Source: JAVEYA01 sp034003745 (GTDB lineage Bacteria; Bacillota; Peptococcia; DRI-13; PHAD01). Taken from it: a stretch of DNA of 13,489 nt. The stretch is taken from positions 1 to 13,489 of the forward strand of contig JAVEYA010000061.1 in NCBI GenBank assembly GCA_034003745.1. Reading direction: 5' to 3'. Shown one piece after another: positions 1 through 9,300 of this stretch (position 1 is its first letter; every line of letters starts with the position of its first letter). The notes under the pieces were generated by a model. The model was not told the DNA's origin. It did no database searches and worked only from the letters and a program-made list of their open reading frames with translations. The position numbers and the translations under genes are program-made.

Positions 1-2554
1 TGATACGTGATTCAACGGTTTCATTGCTTCTGGTGAGATTATTATCTGTTTCCCTGTTCTGGGCTGCATCAAGATTTAAATCTTCGCTGTCTTCTTTAAT
101 AGATTTCCATGCGAGGAAACGACGCACTTCCTGTTTGAGCGAAGCTATCATATCCTGATCCGGAGCTATAAAAGCCAGCATATTCCGATAAATGCGCGGT
201 GCAGTCCCTCTGTAGTTAAGAATATTCTCAACTACTTCCATCGCAGAATTCATCTGTTGAGATGCCTTGTACTCATCTGTGGGGCGTAATATAACCAGCC
301 GCACCGCTTGATCGTCCGTGACATCTAGAGACGAATTTGGACATATGTGCACGCCAGCAAACGGCTGCTCTTTGCGTAGTAATCTCAGCCTTCTCTCGAT
401 TTCAAATTCGACGTCAGGGACAGCGATTTGCGTTGCGCGGTCTTCCACCGTCTTACGAAGCGTCGGCCGTGTATCATACCAAAACCGGTCGCCAGTCGGA
501 TTAGTATAGAGATATGCAAGTGCGCCTTGGAGAGTATTGAGCGCATCATTGAAGTTCGCAATATTCTCACCAGGCTGAATAACACCAAGTCGTATTCGAG
601 AAGCTTCAATACCGCGTACTCGTTGGTCACGCACAGTTGGCGCACTGCCTAACATAATTGTACGGGCTACCCTGCGTGCTGCAAGTTTGCTCCCGTAACG
701 AGGCGTTTGCTGGTCCTTTTGATAAGGAATGGAGTTCTTACCATCCACCTCGCGGTCCACAAGAGAATTCCAGCCTTCAGAAAGATGTCGGGTCAGTTCA
801 TCCCGGACATTCGGCACATCCATTGGTATTGATCCAGGCATAATCATCAGGCTGGCGTCATTACCCATCCATAATTCATGGATAACGGCAGCCATCAGAC
901 GCAGGACCCCACGAGTTCTCTGAAAGCGCTCAAGTGTCGCCCAGTCTTCATAGAGACGGTCAAAAACTTCAGGATGAATCGGATAACAGGAAATCATCCT
1001 TTCTTTGTATTCCAACTCCTTGGCTTCCAGCGGGAAATCGCTTGTATTCTCAGCATACATTTGGCTGAATCTGCTGCAGACTAGATCGCGTCCTTGCGTG
1101 TTCTTACAATTAAGGAACAGTCTGCGGCGCACCACTTCAAAGCCTTCGTTGGCAGCAACAGGCTTCCAGATTGATTCCATACGGCCAAAAGTATGCTCTA
1201 TGGCTTCCAAGGCTCTTTTTCCTGCTTCGCCGCCAATTTCAATGTCGGATTCCGGAATTGATGCTACAACCAGACTGTTTTTGCTTGCCCGGGCCGCTTC
1301 CGTAATCTCATGTATAAAAGTAATGAAGTTATCAAAAGTACCGGCGGGCAGCTCACTTGCGCCATAAAGCTTTTTGGCATAGGCCACAAGCTCGTCCATT
1401 AGGATAAGACAAGGTGCACAAGCATCAAATAGATTTTTTATAGCCTCTGAACCAGGGGAGACACCTTTTTTATCCGCCTCTTTTACATAATCGTACAACT
1501 TAAGATTGCCTGCCGATTCCGCCAACTGTGCGGCCATTTCACCCCACAAAGTGTTTATAGTGATACCGGGCAGATTCTGCGGACGTCTGCTCTTGGTTGG
1601 GTCAAGCGCCGTACCGACAAGAACCGCTACATTTGCCTTCAGTAAAGCAGATATACCAGCTGCCGTAAGTACAGGCTTTATATTCACAATCTTATCAACC
1701 GAGACGCGGCCGCGCATCATGTGATAAAGCGCCAGCATACTGTGGGTTTTGCCGCCACCAAAGGCTGTTTTAAGCTGGATAACTGGCTCGCCGTCTTTAC
1801 CTCCGACACGTTTTAATGCCTGAACAAGCAAACCAGACATTCCCTCAGTAATATATGTCCTAGCAAAGAACTCCACAGGATCACGGTATTCATAGGCACC
1901 TTCGCCGCGTGCCACTTGTGCGAGATCAGCTGCAAATTCCGCATTTTTATATCTACCCTGAGCTACGTCTGGATGAGGTTCAATAACTTCCCGCCAGCTT
2001 GGAAGTCCGTAAACCGGGGCTTGACTCAGTACGCCGGAGCTCTTACCATTCTTCACCGGGGTCGGAGCGGTAGACGATTCCACTACTGTCGTGGAACCTT
2101 CCGCGGTACCGTAACGAGCTTTGCGAAGCAGCCCGCGGATTTCTTCTGCATATTCGGCGTCAAGCTGCTCACAAAGCCGCGACATGGTATCCAGCGCCCG
2201 CCAGGCATCATCATCAGTAAAATCTTCGCCGCCAATATGTGCCAGTTTATTACGGAAACTTGTAAGTTCCTTCGCCCAAGTCCGATGATCTATAGAGAGC
2301 TTTTTTCGGAAGACAGAATTCCAATGCAAATCAAACAATAAGAGACAGCGCTGGATATCGAGTGAATCAACCAGCTTTCCCCATTCACCGTTCAATGGTA
2401 AGTCGCGCTTCTGGTCGTCGTAGAGCTTCTCTATTACGGCTATATTCCACCAGCCCTTGCCAAACTCATTGCCAAGTTCGCGGGCTATATAGGGCGCCAA
2501 TGCTTTCAACAAGACCCTGAAACCCTGTGCAATCCGTGTGTGATTATTCTCCAT
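1..2554 (-). CDS. DUF499 P-loop ATPase with N-terminal Swt1-like HEPN domain (3' end outside window)
   Basis: An uninterrupted frame of 851 codons runs off the left edge, so the C-terminus is missing. DUF499 proteins are usually around 1,000 residues or more. The start is an ATG preceded by AGGAGGG at about 9 nt. Residues 1-140 look like a Swt1-type HEPN domain (FRVLLKALAPYIAREL..GWW near the N-terminus). They contain RNKLAH at residues 101-106, an R-x4-H motif typical of HEPN ribonucleases. A low-complexity linker (about 150-180) leads to the ATPase, with Walker A AFGGGKTHS (264-272) and Walker B-like CLILMDELV (382-390). The end of the visible part, near FLAWKSI and LNLD, also fits the DUF499 family. 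It lies 33 nt after the methyltransferase gene and is probably last in the four-gene operon. By inference, the ATPase senses phage or regulates the partner enzymes, and HEPN may act on RNA. Neither role is shown by the sequence. Confidence 0.88.
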   Translation of the reverse strand, partial: MENNHTRIAQGFRVLLKALAPYIARELGNEFGKGWWNIAVIEKLYDDQKRDLPLNGEWGKLVDSLDIQRCLLLFDLHWNSVFRKKLSIDHRTWAKELTSFRNKLAHIGGEDFTDDDAWRALDTMSRLCEQLDAEYAEEIRGLLRKARYGTAEGSTTVVESSTAPTPVKNGKSSGVLSQAPVYGLPSWREVIEPHPDVAQGRYKNAEFAADLAQVARGEGAYEYRDPVEFFARTYITEGMSGLLVQALKRVGGKDGEPVIQLKTAFGGGKTHSMLALYHMMRGRVSVDKIVNIKPVLTAAGISALLKANVAVLVGTALDPTKSRRPQNLPGITINTLWGEMAAQLAESAGNLKLYDYVKEADKKGVSPGSEAIKNLFDACAPCLILMDELVAYAKKLYGASELPAGTFDNFITFIHEITEAARASKNSLVVASIPESDIEIGGEAGKRALEAIEHTFGRMESIWKPVAANEGFEVVRRRLFLNCKNTQGRDLVCSRFSQMYAENTSDFPLEAKELEYKERMISCYPIHPEVFDRLYEDWATLERFQRTRGVLRLMAAVIHELWMGNDASLMIMPGSIPMDVPNVRDELTRHLSEGWNSLVDREVDGKNSIPYQKDQQTPRYGSKLAARRVARTIMLGSAPTVRDQRVRGIEASRIRLGVIQPGENIANFNDALNTLQGALAYLYTNPTGDRFWYDTRPTLRKTVEDRATQIAVPDVEFEIERRLRLLRKEQPFAGVHICPNSSLDVTDDQAVRLVILRPTDEYKASQQMNSAMEVVENILNYRGTAPRIYRNMLAFIAPDQDMIASLKQEVRRFLAWKSIKEDSEDLNLDAAQNRETDNNLTRSNETVESRI

Positions 2555-2587
2555 AGGCTTGTTCCCTCCTATCGTTTCGCCTCGGTA

Positions 2588-5368
2588 TTAAAAGAGTGAT
2601 ATTTGCTCAATTTTTCTATTTTGTGCTTTCAGTTCGGTCGCTTTAGACTGTATTTCCGGCCAGGCGATAACAAGGGAGTTATATGCATATGCCTCTTGTG
2701 CCCAGCCTTTCTTTTCAGCAATAGTAAATAGCCGATATGCTAAGGATTTAGCCTGTTCAACATTAGAACCAAACATTTCCGATATGATTTGCGCACACGC
2801 TACAACACCGCCAGTTTCCATCATATGGGTTAGCTGTTGAGTCAGAAGCCAAATAATGGTTTCTGACGGATTAATCTTCGTCGGAATCTCATCACGAGTA
2901 AGCAAGTGAACAACGCCCTTTTGTGCATATAACACTCCACGCCCTGCCAGCCTTTCTACAGATGTATTCTTTGCCCGAGCAAGTACGTCAGCCTCACCAA
3001 ATTTCATATTATTAAAGGCGTATTGTGAATATAGGTCTACACAGAAACGGCTATCCCGATCGAGCTCTCCGTCCTGCTCAGTAAAATACAGGTCGAGTTC
3101 CTGATTTATTATTTGCAAAGCACTACGAACACTCATTGGTAAACCGTCTGCTTCCAGTACCTTAGAGAAGCGGGAATATACACCCATGCCAGGGCCAATA
3201 GAGGATTGGGCCAGGTCTACCGGGGCAATGTTTGATGCCTGCAGTTTCTGTAAAGCAGGTTTTAATTCGCGTTTGAGCACATTAATAAATTCGCGGCGGG
3301 TGCAGACGGGCGCGTCCGCTGGGCGCTTGCAACAGACAAGGACAATTGAGGATGCGAGTGCATTTGTTCCGGTTGCTACTTGCCTTACAGCCATTTCTGT
3401 CCTCATAGGCCATGTACCGGTAATGGAAAACCCAGCCTTAATGATTGCTGATAGCATGGTTTCCCAACCGGTGGAAGCAGTCTGCTTTCCAGCATCATCA
3501 TCTTCATCAGATTCGCTTTGCTTGAAAGCATAATATATTGTGACCGGCACATCCTCACGAGCATATACGAAAACCTGGTGAAAGGTCTTCAACATCCCGT
3601 TTTCGAAAAAATCGCGCGCCCGCTCCACGCTACCGTCGAAACGATAGGGAATAGCTACAAGTTCTTCGGTTTTAGGGACTAGCATCGTGCGGAATAACTT
3701 GGGATATGTTTCTTTTAGTGTTTGGCGCATCCATATGTAAAAGAAGTCAGATAAATCAGCATATCCTATGTTGTCATAATATGGAGGATCTGTCGAAACC
3801 ATGATATTTCTCAACCCATTATCGCTTTGCGCGTCAAACTGACGAACATGACCAACTTTAGTGCCTATATTATTTTGAACACATTTAATAACCCATTCAA
3901 GCATGTTATCATAACTGCCAGATGAATTACTAAACGGATTACCTTCAGCATAATCCCATGTCATTGGGATACCTTGCCGTCCGAAAGTATTTCTCATTTT
4001 CTCACCAGAACTATGCCATGAACAAAGAGATGAGTGGTAATCAACCATTTTATCGAGTACAAAAGCTAAGTATACTCCTAATGCTTGACCGTATGCTTTT
4101 GCGCCACTCCCGCCATTCGCAAGTCCTTTTTCGTCATCACTCATACCAGCAGCTAAAGCATCTTCTGTGGCTTTATATTGTGCTTTTGCAACTAGCCCAC
4201 TAATCGTGGTAAGTGTAACGAGCTGACGATTAGTAAAAAGCTTATCGTATGTATCAAGTCCATATAGTGGTGTCCATATTGCACGGCGGTCCCCACCAAG
4301 TTCGCCAGTCGGGTAATCCCCTGGCTTCGGTACATTCGCAACATTCTCTTGTATATCATCTGGTCCGAGATAAATTCTTCCATGTGGTCCTTCTGCAACT
4401 ACAGCCATCAATTGAGCTCCCATACGGCCAGATATAGCTTCGGACTTAATATAGTCCGGAGTTGATACTTCATTGCACTTTATACATTTGAATTTTGCGC
4501 CTCTTGCCGTCTTTGGTGCTTCTGGCACCCCTTTCCCATATCCGACAACATACCTAATTCTACTATCCTCGATTATCGGTCGTATAAAAGCTTCATTACC
4601 ACTTTTCTTTGAAAGTACGAAACTCTTCGCTAGTGGCATCTGACACCCACAGGCTGGGTTTGGACATTTCACCGTCCGTGCCCATATCCAAGCTATAACT
4701 GTCGCTTCACCTCCACCTTTTTCCTTGGGTACATTCACCTTTGGATATAGGTGACCAATACGTTTGAATGCTTCTCGTTTCATCCATTTGCCATAATAGC
4801 GTACATCTTCGGCTAGTCCAGACGCTCCTTCCCATCCTTGATTCATAGTGCTTACACGAGCGTCCGGATTAACTGGCGGCATCCCTGCAAATTTGGGTGG
4901 TATCTCAATCATCGCCTTGTTTATCATAACAGCGACGGGATTTAAGTCGCTGGCATGTGCTTCAAGACCAAGACGCTGTGCTTCAAGAGGAATTGCCCCG
5001 CCGCCGGCAAAGGGGTCCAGTAGCGCGGGGGGATTTCCACCGGTTGATTTCATGATTTCTTCTTTAGCGCGAGAAAGAACATCCTGATTATTAGAGTTCT
5101 CCCACTTCACCAATTCTTCAATCAGGTTAAACAGACGCTGGCGCTCAGCAATTTGTTCTTCCTCTGTTGGAAATTGTTCAGGATGAGATGATGGATCATC
5201 CACCAATGAAGAGAAAATGACAGCACGAGCTGCAGCCAATGGCCGGCGTGCCCACCACAGATGGAGTGTAGAAGGATGCCCGTGCCGGATAGATTTTTCG
5301 CGTGCAGACTCCTTATTAATTGCCTCTAATGGTAGTGCTACTTCGATTAGCTTTTTATGTTCTGGCAT
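2588..5368 (-). CDS. DUF1156-family DNA methyltransferase (adenine-type, zinc-binding)
   Basis: A 926-residue protein starting at an ATG with AGGAG about 8 nt upstream. The N-terminus (LIEVALPLEAINKESAREKS, then HLWWARRPLAAAR at 36-48) is the DUF1156 signature. The SAM-binding motif I is DPFAGGG at 118-124, with an acidic SDLNP at 140-144. The catalytic motif IV is DPPYYDN at 527-533, typical of N6-adenine (possibly N4-cytosine) amino-methyltransferases. The two motifs are about 400 residues apart. Between them are cysteine pairs (CPNPACGC at 235-242, CIKC at 295-298) that could hold zinc and contribute to DNA recognition. The gene is 19 nt after the DUF2971 gene and 33 nt before the DUF499 gene. 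Known association: DUF1156 enzymes occur with DUF499 and an SNF2 helicase in putative defence modules, where methylation would mark self DNA. GC content is uneven along the gene: in single 60-nt lines I counted 62% at 3301-3360 but 32-33% at 3841-3900 and 4021-4080. Confidence 0.92.
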   Translation of the reverse strand: MPEHKKLIEVALPLEAINKESAREKSIRHGHPSTLHLWWARRPLAAARAVIFSSLVDDPSSHPEQFPTEEEQIAERQRLFNLIEELVKWENSNNQDVLSRAKEEIMKSTGGNPPALLDPFAGGGAIPLEAQRLGLEAHASDLNPVAVMINKAMIEIPPKFAGMPPVNPDARVSTMNQGWEGASGLAEDVRYYGKWMKREAFKRIGHLYPKVNVPKEKGGGEATVIAWIWARTVKCPNPACGCQMPLAKSFVLSKKSGNEAFIRPIIEDSRIRYVVGYGKGVPEAPKTARGAKFKCIKCNEVSTPDYIKSEAISGRMGAQLMAVVAEGPHGRIYLGPDDIQENVANVPKPGDYPTGELGGDRRAIWTPLYGLDTYDKLFTNRQLVTLTTISGLVAKAQYKATEDALAAGMSDDEKGLANGGSGAKAYGQALGVYLAFVLDKMVDYHSSLCSWHSSGEKMRNTFGRQGIPMTWDYAEGNPFSNSSGSYDNMLEWVIKCVQNNIGTKVGHVRQFDAQSDNGLRNIMVSTDPPYYDNIGYADLSDFFYIWMRQTLKETYPKLFRTMLVPKTEELVAIPYRFDGSVERARDFFENGMLKTFHQVFVYAREDVPVTIYYAFKQSESDEDDDAGKQTASTGWETMLSAIIKAGFSITGTWPMRTEMAVRQVATGTNALASSIVLVCCKRPADAPVCTRREFINVLKRELKPALQKLQASNIAPVDLAQSSIGPGMGVYSRFSKVLEADGLPMSVRSALQIINQELDLYFTEQDGELDRDSRFCVDLYSQYAFNNMKFGEADVLARAKNTSVERLAGRGVLYAQKGVVHLLTRDEIPTKINPSETIIWLLTQQLTHMMETGGVVACAQIISEMFGSNVEQAKSLAYRLFTIAEKKGWAQEAYAYNSLVIAWPEIQSKATELKAQNRKIEQISLF

Positions 5369-5387
5369 CTAATAAACTCCTTATTCT

Positions 5388-6344
5388 CTAATATCGTAAC
5401 TTGATGGCGGATTCTTTTATATCGATGTTTCGGTATACATCTTCTGCAAGAAACCTTTTAAAACTTTCTTTAGCAAGACCCGGCTCAATCATTGGCGAAA
5501 GCGTAATACGTTTAAGCAATAAAGCTTTGCGATGGTCGAATTTCCACTCGACATAGGGTGTGATAATGCTACTTGCCCCGATGCGGAAATCAACCTTTAA
5601 ATCAGGCTCATTCATGCTGCTATTTTCGTGAGAATAATCGCTGAAATCGTTATGAATTTTAAGAACAAATCTATATTCCTGTTCGCTTGCAAATGCAGGG
5701 TTTTTGAAAAATACCTTCTGCTCGTTAATATAGTCTGACAAATTATCTTGGAAATTGTCGATGATTGGAGTGTCGTCCTCTTCTTCAGATAATGATGCGA
5801 TATGACTGTCAAACTGGCTTAAAAGGTGTCTAAGCTTTTTATATACTTTATCGATTTGGTTGGCTTTGTCATAGATTACTGCACCAGACACTAGCTTAAT
5901 ATTGGGATTTGATAAATTAGAAAAAAATGAAGATATAACGTCAGTATCAAGCCCTAGATTATATCCTCGATACGCACCGTCTTTGACGTAATAGTTCCAC
6001 ATATTTACGTTATCATCATTACTTGATGCACATAAAACATAGTATCGGAATTGTGGTATAGCCCCAATTTTAAAAACGCTCATATTTGGACGACGTAGCA
6101 GCCAGTCTTTATCAACGTTTTCATAGGGGGATATGAAGAATGAATCGATAAAACTCTCAATGTTCTCGGTCGGTTCATTTCGTTCTATACTTAGTTTTTC
6201 ATACGCCTCCTTGAATGGTTCTTGAATGTAAACGAATTCACTCATGTCGTTAAGATATTGGCAATCAGTAAATCGAAGCGTCTTATTACGGAGGATATCA
6301 AACGCTCCCTGCGGTGATGTATAGTGATAGACTATCTGACTCAT
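5388..6344 (-). CDS. DUF2971 domain protein
   Basis: 318 residues. The N-terminal YHYTSPQGAFDILRNKTLRF (6-25) followed by YLNDMSE (30-36), the middle block NVNMWNYY...YRGYNLGLD, and the later EQEYRF motif are the conserved blocks of DUF2971. The start overlaps the helicase stop as ATGA, with GGAGGTGA just upstream, so translation is probably coupled. The biochemical function of DUF2971 is not established. Members are common in defence islands, and an ADP-ribosyltransferase-like fold is a possibility I cannot verify. The gene is much more AT-rich than the helicase: five 60-nt lines that I counted by hand range from 28 to 35% GC, against 42 to 57% in four helicase lines. This suggests it joined the operon separately. 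Its place inside the operon makes it a likely functional part, such as an effector, rather than a passenger. That role is inference. Confidence 0.87.
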   Translation of the reverse strand: MSQIVYHYTSPQGAFDILRNKTLRFTDCQYLNDMSEFVYIQEPFKEAYEKLSIERNEPTENIESFIDSFFISPYENVDKDWLLRRPNMSVFKIGAIPQFRYYVLCASSNDDNVNMWNYYVKDGAYRGYNLGLDTDVISSFFSNLSNPNIKLVSGAVIYDKANQIDKVYKKLRHLLSQFDSHIASLSEEEDDTPIIDNFQDNLSDYINEQKVFFKNPAFASEQEYRFVLKIHNDFSDYSHENSSMNEPDLKVDFRIGASSIITPYVEWKFDHRKALLLKRITLSPMIEPGLAKESFKRFLAEDVYRNIDIKESAIKLRY

Positions 6345-9300
6345 GATGGCTCACCTCCATATGCAACCTCGGACATATTTATCAACTCCATAATGTCGTA
6401 GTTTACGCTTGTTGATGCGAAGTCCGGGCGTTCGCGGAACGGGTTTTTCAGATAGACAGTTTTTGTGTTTGTACCGTCCACCTCGACAATCGCCAGGATG
6501 TATTCGTCCGGCTTGTTGAACGCCGTGAGGATTTCATTTTTCGTGACTGTTACTGAATTCGCACCTTTTGACCTGCCCTTGACCTCGATAAAGCGTAAAG
6601 GAACATTGTCTACCCGAAGCTCCTGCGGTATCAAAGACTCTACATCATAGCCACATTTTTCACCGCTTACGTCACGTGGGATAAACCCTAGGGATGTTTC
6701 AATATCCATAACAGCTTTCATTGCAGCGTACTCGATAGCCTGCCGATTACTTTGTTCGTCATTATGGGTGTCTGTTAAATCGGTCAGTTGATGCAACAGA
6801 CCGCGCGGAATGACAAGTGCACCTCCAACAATGATGGGAGGCATTGCGGAAATCATCTTCTCTGTTTCCAACTCCGCAAGCCTTTTTTGCATGCGAGCTT
6901 CAAGTTCCTCAGCACGGCGAGCTGCAAGCCGGGAATTAAGCTTCGCATTTATTTTTCCGGCAGATTCTTTCTGTTTTAAATCTGCCGCCCGGAAATCCCA
7001 ATACTGTATTTCTGCAGTCAGGCGGTCTTTGACCGCCTTCGCTGTTTTTTCAATGATCTTAATTTTACGAGTTTTCACTTCGAAAACATGCGCAGGGATT
7101 ATTTGGGAGATAGCATACCCTCTGGCGATATCCTCCACATCCGTATGAAGCCATCCTTGATTATTAATAAACTCTCGAACTGCTTGAAGTTCTTCAGCTT
7201 TGGCTGCGCGGTAATCCAGATATGGCGCATAGCCGGCATTAGACGCTCCGCCATTTTCTTTTATTTCAACAAAATGAATATGTTTTGAGATAATGCGCTT
7301 ACTGCCATTAGGCAAGATAACACCGTCTTGAACAGCATCCTCAATGTAAAAAAGCAAGCGTGCTTCTGTCCCAAAATCGCTTTCATCCACAAAAACGGCA
7401 CCACGCTTTAAGACATCCACATTACGTTCGCGTATTAGATCTATTGTGGCTTCCAATAAGGGATGACCCGGACAAATAAGAGCTGCAGGAGCCATTCCCG
7501 GAATATTGCAGAATTCCTTATCGAAGCAGATCCGCTCGTACCGCTGCAGAACCGGCTCACCAAATCCTATTTGCATATCCCGGCTTCGTACTGCAAAAGG
7601 TACGAAAGTAATTTCATAACGACCTTTTTCACGGGGACGGACTTTCCCACCAACACTGAAAAATGCTTCGATGAAAAATGCTTCGATAAAGTGCGGCTGT
7701 AGTTTATGCGCCTCCATACGTTCCATATCTTCACGGATAGCCATTACTTGATGGATGTCCATCGTATCCTCGGTTAGAGCATGCTCCTCAATAAGGGCCC
7801 GTAGTGCCTCCCTGTCAAGAGAACGGTCCACAACCTGATACAATCGGTCGCGGACTTCGGGATCATTCCCATAACGAACAGCTTCTATCAAAAGCTCCCG
7901 TAGGGGCCGGTTATTAAAAGTAACTTTTCCAAGAATATCAAAAACTTTACCGCCCAGGGCTTCACGCTCTTGCTCCAGCTTATCAAATAAGCGCCGGAAA
8001 ACCATGCCTTCGCGGGTTTCTTGTGAAACGAGATTCCAAAGATGGCATACTTCCGTTTGACCGATACGATGTATTCGGCCGAAACGCTGTTCCAGACGAT
8101 TCGGATTCCAGGGCAAATCGTAATTAACCATCAAATGTGCACGCTGAAGGTTGATTCCTTCACCTGCAGCATCGGTAGCAATTAGTATGCGTACCTCTTT
8201 ATCCTGTTTGAAAATCTCTTCAATCTTTCTGCGCTCATCCCGAAGGAGCCCGCCATGAATTGTGACAACAGACTCGTCGTATCCAAATAAAGAACGTATT
8301 TTATCAGAGAGGTACCGTAAAGTATCTCTGTGTTCTGTAAAAATAATTAACTTTTCGCGCATACCATCAGCGCCGAACATGTTCTGATTATCCTGTAATA
8401 GTTGAGACAATTCGTCCCATTTGCGGTCTTCACCGCTGGCCCGAACTTCATTAGCCATACGTTCAAGGTTCTTAAGTATTCTAATTTCCGCTTCCAGTTC
8501 CGAAATGGTTGAGGCGGCTGAGGCCTTCTCTGTCAGATTTTCTTCAACATCTTCAAGTTCACTGGATGGCAAATCTTCATCATCGTAATCATCCGAAATA
8601 GGAACATCTATTGTATATTCCGCTGAACGCCGGCCAATTATTTCCTCCGCCAGTCTATTTTCGAGCCGCTCACGGCGGCGTCGTAACGATTGATATATTG
8701 CTTCCGGAGAGGATGCGAGCCTGCGCTGTAAGATGGTTAGAGCAAACCCAACTGTTGTCTTCCGATCGCTGTTTAGCTGGTCGGCACGGTTAAACTCTTC
8801 CTGCACATAATCTGTGACAGCACTATATAGTTTGGCCTCCACGGGCGAAAGGTCATAATTAACTGTATAAGCAAGGCGTTCCGGGAAAAGTGGTCTTCCA
8901 TCAAATTTCAGCAATTCCTCTTTAACCACTCTCCGCATTACGTCAGATACATCAACAGCCTGATTGCCGGTACGGGACGCCCCTTCAAAGCGGTCCTGAT
9001 CAATCAGGGACATAAACAATTGGAAGTCCTCTTCTTTGCCGTTATGAGGCGTAGCAGTCAGAAGCAGAAAATGACGTGTGATTGATGAAAGCAGCCGACC
9101 TAACTGAAACCGCTTAGTATACTTGATCTCCCCGCCCCAAACAGTGGCCGACATTTTGTGGGCTTCATCACATACGATTAGATCCCAATCCGTTATGCGT
9201 AGCTTGTCTTTTATTTCCTCATTGCGGGCAAGCTTGTCTAAACGAACGATGCAATAATTAGCTTCTGTAAAAACATTTCCGGTGACAGCCGACTCTATAC

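Noticed and set aside
1005..1367. 120-codon plus-strand frame and other plus-strand frames within 1-2554
   Set aside because: All are antisense to the DUF499 gene, which is open over the full 851 codons and carries HEPN and ATPase motifs.
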